From Cryptomeria japonica (Eukaryota; Streptophyta; Pinopsida; Cupressales; Cupressaceae), in assembly GCF_030272615.1 (NCBI RefSeq), contig NC_081412.1:689696083-689760082 (forward strand): a stretch of 64,000 nucleotides of DNA, read 5' to 3'. Under the pieces are notes generated by a model. That model had not been told where the DNA came from, made no database searches, and worked only from the letters and a program-made list of their open reading frames with translations. The first letter of the stretch is position 1. Every line of letters starts with the position of its first letter. The translations under genes were made by a program, and so were the position numbers. Below, piece after piece: positions 11,895 through 22,820 of the stretch.

Positions 11895-13084
11895 TGTTGG
11901 CATTTTGATGATTATGTTGTGATTGTCATTGATGGACACACACTTGCTATGAATTGTTCCAAATCGGTATCATGTTGTAGTCTTTAGACTACTATTGTTA
12001 TATAGAAAGTGTTTACCAATCTCAAGTGGTATAAAGACCCAAGTGACATAGAGAGATTAAGCGTTTTAAGGATCTCAAGTGCAGTAGAGAAAAGGAGCCA
12101 GAAGCGACAGTTATCTTTTTCCCAGTCTTCAATTTTTGTCAATCGATAATCTGTTAAACTGGTATTACTCTGAGTCAACAACCGGTAACTAAAAAATTGG
12201 ACAAACCGGTAATACTCTATGATGAGTTACCAACCAGTATATTTTTGTGATGAGTTACCATCCACTGACACTTTGATGGTGTTTTTGTGCCGTGTTATCA
12301 AATGTGTCTAGATACAATGAACCTAGGAACTTGTAATGAAATCCTATTGGACCGACATGAAATTGGATTCCTTTTAAGGACATCATGTCTAGGGTTTTAA
12401 GTAAGAGAGTATGCGAGTATAGCTGTTAGGTTTTGCAGTGGCTGCAAAAACCTCTTGAATGTGCGATCTTAACTTAGAAGATCAAGTCTATGAGTTGTAA
12501 TAGAGGAAAGAGTTACTGAAGACTGAAGTAATGCTGAAATGCATTAGCTATGAGCTACAATGGATCTAATCAAGAAGATTGTGCCATTTTCTAGATCATT
12601 CACTTGTTGATTACTCACATCTTTGACAAGTTAGAAACCCTTAACTGGGTAGGCCCAGAAAAGCCTTTGTAAATCCTCTAACATGGTGGTTCACATCTAT
12701 GGATCTAAAATCCTCTCACAAGGTAGTCTTTAATCAGACTTATCTCCTAACAGAGATTGAGATTCCTAACAGGGTCTGTTCTGGTAAAGAACATTGCATG
12801 ACCTTAACCGGTTTGACCTTAACCAGTTTGGTTACTATTTTGCAGATAGTTACTTGTGAGTTTCATCTCACCGTGATCTTTCCCATTTGGGTTTCCACGT
12901 CAAAATATCTTGTGTTATGGTGATTGTGCTTCTGTGGGTGAATGCATTATTTGTTATTTGGTTTGCATGTGTGTTAACCGGTTTGTTTGCTAAACTCTTT
13001 TACCAGTTTACTGGTAGACTATTAAAGTGTTTAAGCACAATATTTTTTGGTATACTAATTCACCCCCCCTCTTATTATTCATCA
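11895..13084 (+). repeat. Element A 3' LTR
   Basis: A 1,190-bp LTR from TGTTGGCATTTT at 11895 to TTCATCA at 13084. It is homologous to 5379-6589 with many point differences, so the insertion is not recent. Short open frames inside it at 12699-13087 match those in the 5' copy only because the LTRs are copies. Confidence 0.9.
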
Positions 13085-14527
13085 TAAAACTTAACATCTT
13101 TCCCTTAAAAACTTTGCAAATTGATATCCCTTTTAGAATTAATTCATTTAAAGGAGTTACTAGAGTGGAAGGAATAAATGACTCAGATTATTGCTTGTAA
13201 TAAAAGTGGAAGTAACATGAAGGTACAATATTGTAATGAGTTTTTTGCAACCAATTTTTTAAACAATTATCATTCTTTCATGATATTTTCATATATATTT
13301 GTATATAAAATAATGGCAATCACATATGATATGAAAAAAAATATGATCTAATATCTTAACAACTTTTTGGAATTTTTTTAATGGAAAAAATCATATATTA
13401 ATATACAAAAAAGAATGTACACGAGAAAAAGACAATCGGGAAGAGGCACTTTGAATTCAAAAAATTTAAAAATAATAATTCAAATTTGAATATAACTAGA
13501 ATTAAGCATTACATAAAGAAGCAAATCAACTAAGACAATTGAACATTACTAGTAAAGAAAAAGTAGGAGACCTGAACATTGAGTTACACAAACATTTTGA
13601 TGTAAGCTAAAGTTTTGCAATTTTGTAAAATTGAATCCAAAATAAAACAAATTAATTCTTGCAAGAAAGTAGATAGGAATGGATATGAGTTATATCCTAA
13701 ATCCTCTTTTACATTGAAATTTAATCAAATGTTCAAAATTTCTTAGAAAATGTCATAAATGAAAGGAGGTTTTAGTGTTGATAAAAAATAACATTCAATT
13801 TTAGGCTAGATTTCAAGAAAATTTCATTATTTAAGCTTTTAATACTTATTTATAGGAAAAATTTGTATGATAATATTGTGTTTGATAGGGGAAGGGTACC
13901 AATAGTGGATAGGTTTTTGTCAACTTGACCCCTCCAAAAAATAGTTTTAGTCATTACATAATTTTAAATAAGCCAGAAAAAATTATCTTGTACATCAATA
14001 CATGTCCGCTACATAATGTGTACTTGACAACAAAAAAATGAAAAAAATAAACCACTACCAATAGATTTATTATTCTCATACAAGACAAGTTACACAAAAT
14101 AGGTAACTTTTTCATTTATTAAAAAAAATTATATTTACAAGTACCATTCAAAACAAGTGGCTCAAAAGTCAAAATACATTGAATTTACATTTACATGTAC
14201 ACCACTATTGGTACATAATATGACACAATACAAAACAAATATCAGCTTTCTAAGATTTAAGACTATATTGTCTCCCAGACATCCTTTCGCCCCATCATGT
14301 ATTTTCCCTATCCACTATTGGTACATGCATTTGCAACAATTAGTGCAAGGCTCCCCAATAAACCAAAAAGAAACATAAAATAAAATTAATTAAAAAATAA
14401 ATTTATTGAAGACATCATATAGATCAGACATTAAATAGAATATAAAACTCAATTCATGAAGCCACCATAGAAATCCGACATTAATTGCAGATGGAATATG
14501 AAATGACTGACAATTTCCCACTTATAT
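13085..14527. other. AT-rich non-coding spacer between elements A and G1
   Basis: There is no gene. The sequence is strongly AT-rich with poly-A and poly-T runs and no pol motif or LTR-like end that I could pair. It is the immediate left flank of the G1 3' LTR and may be the oldest host sequence in the window. Confidence 0.45.
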
Positions 14528-14940
14528 TGATATGGAAAGAGGCAAGCTAACTAGGAGTCAGAGATGAAATTTGCATAAAAAATACCAAAGATGTTTGCAA
14601 AACAAATTGACAAATATAATCTCTACTAAATAATGCTCTATAAAACTTGCATTCCAATATGCTCTAGAAAGGAGCAAAATACATTATTATATAGGCATTA
14701 TGTATGTCAAAATTAAGGATTTGGAATTTCATCCAAATCTTCACGGGAATGACCAAAATAATAGGAAGTTCTAACTTGTAGTAACCTCCTAACAATTTTC
14801 TAATATATTGTAACTTCCTAACAACTAGGAAACTAACATTTGAATTTTAATTTGTACTTTTACATGGGATTAAAAATTAACAAACATTATAAAATAATGG
14901 AAATCCTATGCTCTAACCTATACCCTATTAATCCTCATCA
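14528..14940 (-). repeat. Element G1 3' LTR
   Basis: A 413-bp LTR with + strand ends TGATATGG and CTCATCA. Its first 250 bases match 33899-34148 closely, including the shared block around GGAGCAAAATACATTATTAT. On the minus strand a purine tract (TTGGGAGGAA) directly precedes its TGATGAGG start, confirming orientation and edge. Confidence 0.85.
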
Positions 14941-15290
14941 TTCCTCCCAACAATAGTGGCATTTGGACTCCATTGCTTGCAAAAGAGAAGGAAACTACTA
15001 AGATAGTTGATGGTGAGAGATCCAATAGGCTCGATGCGGAAACTGACCTTGCTTTGCAACAAGGTAGGAAGTGGTGGAACCATGCAGTCATGTTTGACGA
15101 GTCTTTGTATCAAAGACACTATCAGAATCAAGGAAAGCTGAAAATCAGGAACAACATCTGCAGGATGGATGACAGGAAGCTCAGTCTCAAGTGTTGACTC
15201 ATGGTAATGCTTGAGAAGATCAACATTAACAACATCATGGATTCCCACTGAGTTGGAAGATCGAGTCAAAAAGTGTTCTCAGACACCTTC
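14941..15290 (-). pseudogene. Element G1 integrase C-terminal region (fragment)
   Basis: The minus-strand open frame 15269-14928 includes VVNVDLLKHYHES, like the C-terminal tail of Gypsy integrases (the DLLKPYHE-type motif), followed by a variable tail. It ends at the polypurine tract before the 3' LTR. No complete chromodomain is visible. Confidence 0.6.
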
Positions 15291-16270
15291 TAAAGAATAG
15301 TGTAAGACTCATAACAAAGTGGCTTGACGTTACTATGCACTTTCTTCTGGAAACAACATTTGTCAAAGTATAGCCAAAATTTATCCCCAAATTGAAAATT
15401 ATGAGGGACATGATGACAATCCATAAGTTGTTTTTACTTTTTTTGAGTCTTTTGAAGAATTTGAACTACTTTGGACTGAAGATTCTGCAAATGTTTAATG
15501 AAGGCTTGGGCCTTATCTTGTTCTTTCTGAATATGCATAATGGTTTGAGATGGCAAGGATAAGGGAAACTCATATGAAACCAAAGGTTGAAAAACAAGAC
15601 ATACCTCAAAAGGTGAGTGACCTATAGATGAGTGAAATTCTCAATTGTATGCATGCTTTATGTGGGTTAGGTTCAAATCTCACTTGTTAGGCTCAAATCG
15701 TCAAACTCTGTATAATAGTTTGGTTCAGAACTTTAGTCTGACCATCTAACTGAGGATGAAAAGAGGTGGAGAAGTTAAAGGAAACTCCCAAAATCTTCCA
15801 CAAAGATGACCAAAAATGGCCCACAAAACTTGAGTCATGATCATAAACAATTCTTGTTGGTAAACGAAAAGATCTCCAAATAGAGTCAAAAAAGAGTTGG
15901 TCTGTCATGTGCAAAACTTGTCTTGTGACATGGAATGAACTTAACCATCTTGCTAAATCAACCAACAACCACAAAAACACAATCATGACGATGAAAAATC
16001 AATAGAAATCCACTAACCAAATCCATGGAAATTCTCTCCCAGGGACGAGAAGAATAAGCAAAGGAATACTCAATCCCATTTTTCTATTGGTTGGTTTGGA
16101 GCAGCAACAGACTGCACATCTCTTAAGTAAATGTATAATATCTCCTTGCATATGAGGCCAATAGAAGAATCGTTGCAAATGATGAAGTGTTTTTTGTTTG
16201 CCGAAATAACCACCATAAAGAGTAGGATGTGCCTTCTTGAGAAATGAAGCTCGATGATGTTGATATGTGG
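15290..16270 (-). pseudogene. Element G1 integrase, zinc-binding and catalytic core (broken)
   Basis: Integrase inserts the DNA copy into the host chromosome. The minus strand shows an HHCC-type zinc region around 16270-16080 and a catalytic core at 15986-15693 (97 open codons). Core motifs VYDHDSSFVGHFW and FHPQLDGQTKVLNQT are clear. In the second, the expected catalytic Glu (usually DGQTE) is Lys, which would abolish activity. Several stops and frame changes separate the parts. Confidence 0.75.
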
Positions 16271-16645
16271 CAATTTATCATGAAAGTACTATACACTCAT
16301 TATGTATCCTTGCTGGGGTTCAAGGGTGCAACCCCCAGGGAATTTTTTTTTTTTTTTTAAATGACATTGAAAAAACCCTATAAATAACCTACTTTGAGTG
16401 TTGCCCTAAAATTTGCTTGTTATAAGTGGCTGGAATGTAAAAGGGCATTGTAATTGTGTTGTACTGATTTATTGGATAATAAGAAAAGATTGGACGATTG
16501 TGTTCTGTGGATGTAGCCCATCTTGGGTGAACCACATTAAATCTCTGTGTTATCTATCTTATACATTTTTCTTCATTTTTGCATTTGTATCTTCATATAA
16601 TTGTTAATTTGTATTTGCTTTGGATCTGAATAAACCCTAACAGGT
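16268..16645. repeat. Small non-coding insert in G1 integrase (solo-LTR-like, edges approximate)
   Basis: Integrase similarity stops near 16270 and pol-like sequence resumes near 16645. The 370-bp gap contains a T-run (16342-16358), the dyad-like AAGGGTGCAACCCCCAGGG (16321-16340) and, on the minus strand, a TGTTAGGGTTTATTC start. This looks like a short solo LTR or small non-autonomous element. I could not identify a target duplication. Confidence 0.4.
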
Positions 16646-16779
16646 GATTTTGATGGACACAAAGTTTATCCAACTTGTAGAGTAACCCTTCCTTAATATT
16701 AAAATCTTGAAAATTTGTTAAATTGGAAGCTAGAGGATTCCAAAGACTTGTGTATGTTGTGCCAAAATCAAGATCTTGA

Positions 16780-17200
16780 GCATTCTAAGAAGACCATGTT
16801 TGAAATCCCAAAGGATAAGTGGACACAATAGTTAAAACATGTGTTGTAGGAGGATGACTTAAACAATATGCAACATTGTTAGTGCTTCCCTTCTTATACT
16901 TGATGACCAAGTGAAACTATTGTAAATATGAAGCCCACTTCATATGCCTTGCTTCTTTAAATTTATTTTGAGATTGAAGAAATTGTAGAGGTGAGTGATC
17001 AGTGTGAACAACAATTTCTTTCCCCAAAATATAATTCCTCCAATACTTGATGGCTTGACCAATGCATATAATTCCTTATCATATGTGGAGTAGTTCCTTT
17101 AAGAAGAATTTTTTTTTTGTAAATGATAAGCCATAGGGTGACTATTTTTATTTGAAAAAACTCCAAGTGTATATTATGAAACATCCATCTCAATCTCAAA
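16780..17200 (-). pseudogene. Element G1 RNase H domain (degenerate)
   Basis: RNase H removes the RNA strand during reverse transcription. On the minus strand, after the reverse transcriptase thumb, fragments NKNSHPMAYHL, YSTYDKELYAL and FTLITHLYNFF match the Gypsy RNase H pattern (YS.YDKELYAL and TDH..LQFL). Multiple stops and frame changes are present, and the last motif has Thr-His where Asp-His is usual. Confidence 0.65.
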
Positions 17201-18165
17201 ACTTTGTGAGAGATCTGGTAGAACAAGAACAGGTGTTGAACATAATTTCTCTTTGAATATGTTAAAAGATTGAGAGTGAATTTTTTTCCACTTTAATGCA
17301 ACACCGGTCTTTGTCAATTGGTGCAAAGGTGTGGCAATGTCTAAGTAATATAGAATAAACTTGCAGTAGAAGTTGGCAAGACCAAGAAAACTCCTCAATT
17401 CAGTGATATTTGAAGGAGTAGGCCACTTGAGAAGAACTTCCACTTTCACAAGATCCACTTGAACACCACATTCATCAATGATATACCCAAGATAGGAGAT
17501 GGATGTTTGACCAAAAGAACACTTGGAAAAGTTGGCATACAAACTATTCTGCTAAAGAGTGCGAAGAACATATTCCAAATGTTGAAGATGCACTTTCCAA
17601 GTTTTAGAAAATATGACAATATCATCTGAATATATGATAACAAATTTATCCAAACAATCACAAAACACCTCATGCATCAATTGCATGAAAGTGGCTAGAG
17701 CATTTATGAGACCAAATGGCATCACAAGCCACTCAAAAGTCCCATTTTGGTTGTGAAAGTTATCTTCCATGTGTCCTCTGCTTGAACTCTAACTTGGTGA
17801 TACCCACTTTTCAAATCAATCTTAGAGAAGAATTTTGCACCTTGAAGCTGATCCAAAAGGTCATCAATGTGTGGAAGTGGATATTGACTTTTGATGGTGA
17901 TCTTATTTAATGCTCAAAAATCAATTAAAAGATGCCAAGTTCCATATTTCTTGAGCACCAATAAAACTGGTGAAGCACAAGGGGATGTACTTGGTTTAAT
18001 GAAACCTTTAGACAATACATCTAGAATTTATTTTTTGATCTCATCATTTTGGACAGTTTATTGTCAATACACTGGGACATTAGGAAGATATGCAATAGAA
18101 ATAATATAAATACAGTGATTGATTGCTCATGCTAGAGGAAGTGTTTTAGGATCTTGAAATACATG
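17174..18165 (-). pseudogene. Element G1 reverse transcriptase (broken)
   Basis: This is the polymerase that copies element RNA to DNA. In order on the minus strand: [60 protein letters not shown], the catalytic box IIYSDDIVIF (near 17620-17645, with Ser at the second position), SYLGYIIDECGVQVD and LRSFLGLANFYCKF. Both catalytic Asp residues remain in the YSDD box. The frame changes near 17770 and there are stops at several points, so no full-length enzyme can be made. Confidence 0.85.
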
Positions 18166-18810
18166 TCAATATTCTTGCAAGAATTTTTCTAGTGTAGCAT
18201 GTGGCTTAGACATAATGAGTTTTGCTTCATAATTTTCACATTGTGGCCTTATAAAAATTAGTGCAAGATCTTGTGCCTGATTGATAGCTTTTCTTGCTTG
18301 TCTGCAACTAAGTACTAGATTTGTAGTGCTCTTTGTACATTTTATTAGGTATGTCTTATTATCTTGTTGCAATGTATAGGTGTTATTAAAGGCATCATAG
18401 TGAGCTTTCCTATCATATTGATAGGGTTTTCCGAGCAAAAAACCATAACAATCAATGGTGGTCATATCATAGGTGAAGCTATCAATAAACTTGGGACTAA
18501 ATGCAAACGAGACAATGCAAGTGTGTGTGATATGTGAGGATGAATCATTATCCTTCCATCCAAGTGAATATGGATGAGGATGTGGATCCATCAGCAAATG
18601 AAGTGTCACCAATAGACTCTGTAATCAATTTTTTCTATGAGCCATTGTCGATTATACAATCCATAGAAACAGTATGTGTTAAATGAGCATGCGTGACAAA
18701 TAAATTGTCACATCCCATTGAAGTAGAATGATGGTTCATTAAGGTGACCTTGTGAAATCTACCTTTTGACTTATCATAATTCCTATCATCACCAAAAGCT
18801 TCAATGGGAA
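18166..18810 (-). pseudogene. Element G1 protease region (broken)
   Basis: The minus-strand segment includes CIIDNGS, the DTGS-like active site of a retroviral-type aspartic protease, followed by an in-frame stop. An open stretch at 18612-18166 (148 codons) then has HPYSLGW, CYGFLLGKPY and YDRKAHYDAF, typical of the Gypsy protease to reverse-transcriptase linker. The 5' side is cut exactly by the insertion of element B at 18810. Confidence 0.75.
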
Positions 18811-19244
18811 TGTGTCGGGGAAAAAGTGACACAAACCAAACATGCCCTAATTTCACTTTCAATCACACACTTGTGGAATACGAAAGAGCCTAGAGGTATC
18901 ACACAATTGGCTACTTCTTTTTGTGGAAGAGAGAGCCACAGGCTACCTATTAGGATTTCTATTCCTTTGTTGCAAATGATAGATAGAATGATGCAAGTTC
19001 AACTATTAACCCTAAAGTGTAAGTATGAACTAGTAACAAGATTGCAGAATTAAGGTTAAACAATGGAAAGCTGTAAACACAAGGACAAGACAAGAATGCA
19101 AATGCGTACCCGGAGTTAAAATCTGAGTGAAAATGTTCGAGACGGGGGCGCAAGCGCCACTGTCCTGATACCGCCCCTTAAACTGCTCCTGAAACTGCTG
19201 TTCTGCAACTTGAAAAGCTGTCTGAAACTTGCTGTTTGACAGAA

Positions 19245-19345
19245 GGACTAGGGCACCCAGCGCCCCTGTCCCAGGGACCAGGGTGCCCAGCGCCCCTGTC
19301 CTGGCAGGACCAGGGTGCCCCACACCCCTGTCTTGGTCTTTTTCT
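19245..19345 (-). repeat. GC-rich tandem repeat inside element B LTR
   Basis: About three units of 30-32 bp with the core AGGG(C/T)GCCCAGCGCCCCTGTCC sit in an otherwise AT-rich LTR. The right LTR has the same block at about 26005-26105 with more CpG retained (GGGCGCC where the left has GGGTGCC). A related GGGCGCCATGGTCCC lies at about 20096-20110. Confidence 0.8.
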
Positions 19346-19946
19346 CTGAAATTTGGTGTGTTGTTCCATCTCATTCTGTTTCCATCGGATTTGCAACTTG
19401 CGGCGTCGTCCGAATCCTGAAACTTGCACTTATATCTGAAAAAGGTATGGTGGGCAGCTATATAGGGTTTTGCCTTAGTCAACCCCCGCTTTGGTGATTT
19501 CCACCTCCACGAATAGCCAAGTTGTATTGTAAAAGTAGTGTGTGTGCAGACCTTGTGTGTGTGCAAGATCCTAAAATGCAAGTAAGCAAGCTAGAGCAAC
19601 CTAGAAAGTAAACCCTAATTGCTTGTAATTGACAAAGTAAATGCTCTACATCAAGATGAAAAGTGATCTAAAGCATGAATACAAATGATATAATGAGGCT
19701 TATACAAAGACATGAAAACAACATGAAATCATACCCAACCCCAAGGGAGGGGTACAAGCCAATCTTCAGTCGATGATCCCTTATTGCTCTTCAATGCCTT
19801 CAAAGCCCTAAATGGATGAATGAAATTTATAGATGCTTGATGGATGGATGTTGAATGTTGTTGAAGTCTTCAAAGATCTGCTCTTTCACTGCAGAGAAGG
19901 TCCTTGAAACCAAAATTTAGATCCTTTCAAATGAAGAAAGAGAGCT

Positions 19947-19954
19947 CTTATATA
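19947..19954 (-). promoter_or_regulatory. TATA box of element B LTR (left copy)
   Basis: TATATAAG on the minus strand, followed by AGCTCTCTTTCTTC. The same box is at 26708-26715 in the right LTR, which is the 5' LTR and would drive transcription of the element. Confidence 0.55.
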
Positions 19955-20474
19955 TGAAACCCTAGGTCTTAATTTCAACTTTTGGCCAACCTAGAGATTG
20001 AATCTCCTGCCAATTTCTTGGGGTTAAGCTTTATTTTATGATTAGATCACGCTCCTAAAATTTCGAGAAAAATGTCTGGGACCGTGTGCACTCCGGGCGC
20101 CATGGTCCCGACAACTTTTCGCCAAATTTTCAGGGCCGTCAGATATGATGATTTTAGAGAGAATCCCGAAGTTACAGGTGATTTCAAGATGTTTTGACCC
20201 CCGAAATCAAGCCCCCAAGTTCAAAATAGGACCTAATTAGGGTTTTAGATTAAATGATGTATTGGAGGAATAAAATGAAAGGGGCACACTTTAATGAAAG
20301 GGCCCAACTTTATGATATGGGAGATGATAAAATAGGAGCTTAGACTTAATTAAATTAATTAATTAAGTGCTAAAGGGGAAATGCAATGCAAAATGAAAAA
20401 TGCGCCAAGGCGGGTGCTAAACTAGGTGTGAAATTGTACCACCCTAGCAAGTGCGTACAATTTATGACGCTACA

Positions 20475-22286
20475 TTTAGCCCCCACTTTAGCGGTCATAT
20501 GAACACTACGTGCATATGCAAGCTAAAGTACAGAAAATTAAACATTATTTGAAAAAGGATATATCCATAAGTCTGTCGAACGAAGCCCCCAGCAGTATCT
20601 GCAGTACACGGTTAGGAACCGCACCCTACAAAACACACGTTAGATCACAAAATCACCTAATGCTTACTAAGGAAGGTGATGAAAATTCGAGGGTAGCTAT
20701 ATGCCCCCCCCTGTTTCGGCTTGCTAATTTTAGTGAGTTGAAACAGGGTATCATGTTTACCACTTCGAATTGTTAAAGAATATTGATGACAAATGCTCAC
20801 AAGAAGATTTGATATGAGATCAAAAACTAATGGAGAATCATTTGGTAAGAAAGAGGACTAAATCTCAATTTCAACACAACAAAGAGTGTGAGGATTTGAG
20901 AGTTCTCTAACACAAGATGAAGGATGTAAATGGAAACAAAATGCAAAGAGAAGAAAAGAAAGGAAAAAAGAATGAATACACACATTGGTGATCCATGAGA
21001 AGGATAGTGAGAGAGAAAACATGGACTTCTCACCCCTAGATCTTGTCTAGGTGATCCATGGGAAAAAGGACATGGAAAACTAGCCCCTAGAGTCTGTCTA
21101 GGTGATCCATGTAAGGGAGGAGAGTGAGAAAGTCTAGCCTTATGCCACTAGTTCCACTCAACCTCATGCATGTGTGTGTAGGGGAGGTTAGAAGCACCTC
21201 ATAGGAGTCTATGCCCAAGTATGCTACAACCTGTATATGTATAGTACAAAAGCATGACATCTCACTCTAAGAGTCTGTGCTCTGGTTCCGAGAATGACCC
21301 ATTGCTCAAAAAGTGTAATATTTATGTCATAAGCAAAGCAGAACAAGGATACCTACCTTCATCACAAAAGAAGATACCCCAAAAATGCAACAATGTCATA
21401 GATCCAAGCAAGAGAGTTTTGTACTCTTTAAGCAAGGATAAGATAGTTGAAAAGGGATATCTTGTAATATGTGTAAAGGAGATCCTTAGAGGAGAAGAGA
21501 TCTTTGTACAAAAGACACCTATCTCTGAGAGGACAAATATAACATCTTCTAGAATAAGACAAAGAAGAGAATAAGAATGCAATACTTCCTTCTTTTGTGA
21601 GGTGAAAGTGATTCTTAATGAAGGATGACGCTCTTTTTAACCCAATTGGGAGAGTGAATTCATTATGGATGTATTTTACCAAGTGCAAAAGAGGTTGTAG
21701 TCAAGGACTTATACCTCTTGTAAGAGAGAATCCTTGAACAAACAACAACAAATGCATACAAGGAATAACATCAAGTAATAAAGTTCACACCATCCACGAA
21801 ATAGGAAAAAGTGGATCCTTAGATAAAAATAAGAAAACATCATTGCCTCCCAAGGATAAGGTCAATGAGAAGGACTTACACAATCTTCCAAGGAGAGATT
21901 TAGACATAAACAAAATGTACTACATACTCACATGAGTTCATGCAAGCAAGACATTAGTGTATGTAAAATGCTCCTCACAAGAAGTGGGTAGGATAAGAAA
22001 GAGAATACACATCTTCTCCCATATCTAGGAAAAGAGAATTCTAAAGCAAAGATGATCAATATTTCCACACTATTACCCCAAAGGGAAATTTTAACCATAA
22101 AAAGAAGAGATGTATGAAATCACTCTTGCCCCCATAGGAACAAGAGATAACATAGAAAAATTAGGCTATTATGTTGCTTCAAAAATATGATTGCACTTGA
22201 AATTGTACCATCATGAATGACAATGAGCCCCTAGTAAATGAGCTACCAATGTCACATAATGATGAGAAACATAATAGCCATTAATG
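20475..22286 (-). other. Element B 3' untranslated interior
   Basis: This non-coding stretch runs from the end of the G-patch ORF to the purine tract TAAAGTGGGGGCTAA (+ strand 20476-20490) that abuts the 3' LTR. A conserved polymerase would be expected here in an autonomous element, but I find no reverse transcriptase, RNase H or integrase motif in any frame. The short open frames at 20510-21688 show no domain. Confidence 0.6.
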
Positions 22287-22820
22287 TTATTTAAAGACAT
22301 GATAGACTAAATGAGGTATTTGAATATGACATGCTAAATGCTCAACTATAAGTGAGATCAAAAACATGTATAAAGTGATAAAAATTGAAGAAGAAAAGTC
22401 ACAAGAAATCTTAGAAGAGGGATGAGTGTAATTTATTAGAGCCTTATCCCTAGAGGAAAGGACTTTATGATGAATAGGAGATAAAGATTCATAAGTGGAT
22501 TTAGAAATTTGAAGGGAGTCATAAAGAGATTTGTTCATCGCGAAGATTTCCTTATGAGGGGAATGAGAGTTGATAGAAGTAGAAGATGATTTAGTTGAAG
22601 TGAGATCATCATCACTACTAAATATAGCATTCACATTGAGAGATGGTCTTTTAGATGCTTTGGTGGGCTTAGAAAGATTATATCCAAGTCCAAATGAATA
22701 TTCATGCATGTTATGTTCTAAAGGAACTTTAATTCCTTGTTCATTTGCGCAACTCTTAGCCAAAATATGAAAACCACGACCATAATGATTAGCCATTTCA
22801 GAAAGAAAAGGTGGTTTTTC
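22287..22820 (-). pseudogene. Element B G-patch tail, separated from the main ORF by one stop
   Basis: The frame is the same as that of the 849-codon ORF upstream: after a single TAA at 22823-22821, the reading continues through EKPPFLSEMANHYG into a 169-codon stretch. Its first 50 residues (GRGFHILAKS, ANEQGIKVPLEH, FGLGYN) resemble the Gly-rich G-patch that follows the protease in several plant Gypsy polyproteins; the rest is Ser/Lys-rich. G-patch modules usually bind RNA or stimulate polymerase or protease steps. Either the TAA is a decay mutation or it is read through. Confidence 0.6.

Larger units (their letters stand above)
5379..13084 (+). mobile_element. Element A: non-autonomous SIRE/Copia-like LTR retrotransposon with accessory ORF
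   Basis: A 7.7-kb element has two direct LTRs (5379-6589 and 11895-13084), a tRNA-iMet primer site immediately inside the left LTR, and a purine tract ending GGGGAGAT immediately before the right LTR. The flanks are GAAAA on the left and TAAAA on the right, a 5-bp duplication with one mismatch. Internally it has a gag remnant with zinc knuckles and a roughly 1,100-codon accessory reading frame, but no protease, reverse transcriptase, RNase H or integrase. Primer site, repeated GGGGGAG tracts and LTR start TGTTGGCA fit the SIRE/Maximus branch of Copia. It would need trans-acting enzymes to move. Confidence 0.88.
18811..20474 (-). repeat. Element B 3' LTR (left copy)
   Basis: 1,664 bp, + strand ends TGTGTCGGGG and CGCTACA. 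On the minus strand it starts TGTAGCGTCA and has a TATA box (TATATAAG, + strand 19947-19954). A GC-rich tandem block lies at 19245-19345. Open frames inside it on either strand are mirrored in the other LTR and are not genes. Confidence 0.92.

Noticed and set aside
18813-18820. Alternative left edge of element B at the second TG (18813)
   Set aside because: Starting at 18811 gives a perfect GGGAA target duplication with 27236-27240; starting at 18813 does not.
19030-19581. 183-codon minus-strand open frame, plus frames on the other strand in the same place
   Set aside because: It lies wholly inside the element B LTR and owes its length to the GC-rich tandem repeat. The other LTR copy does not keep it intact.
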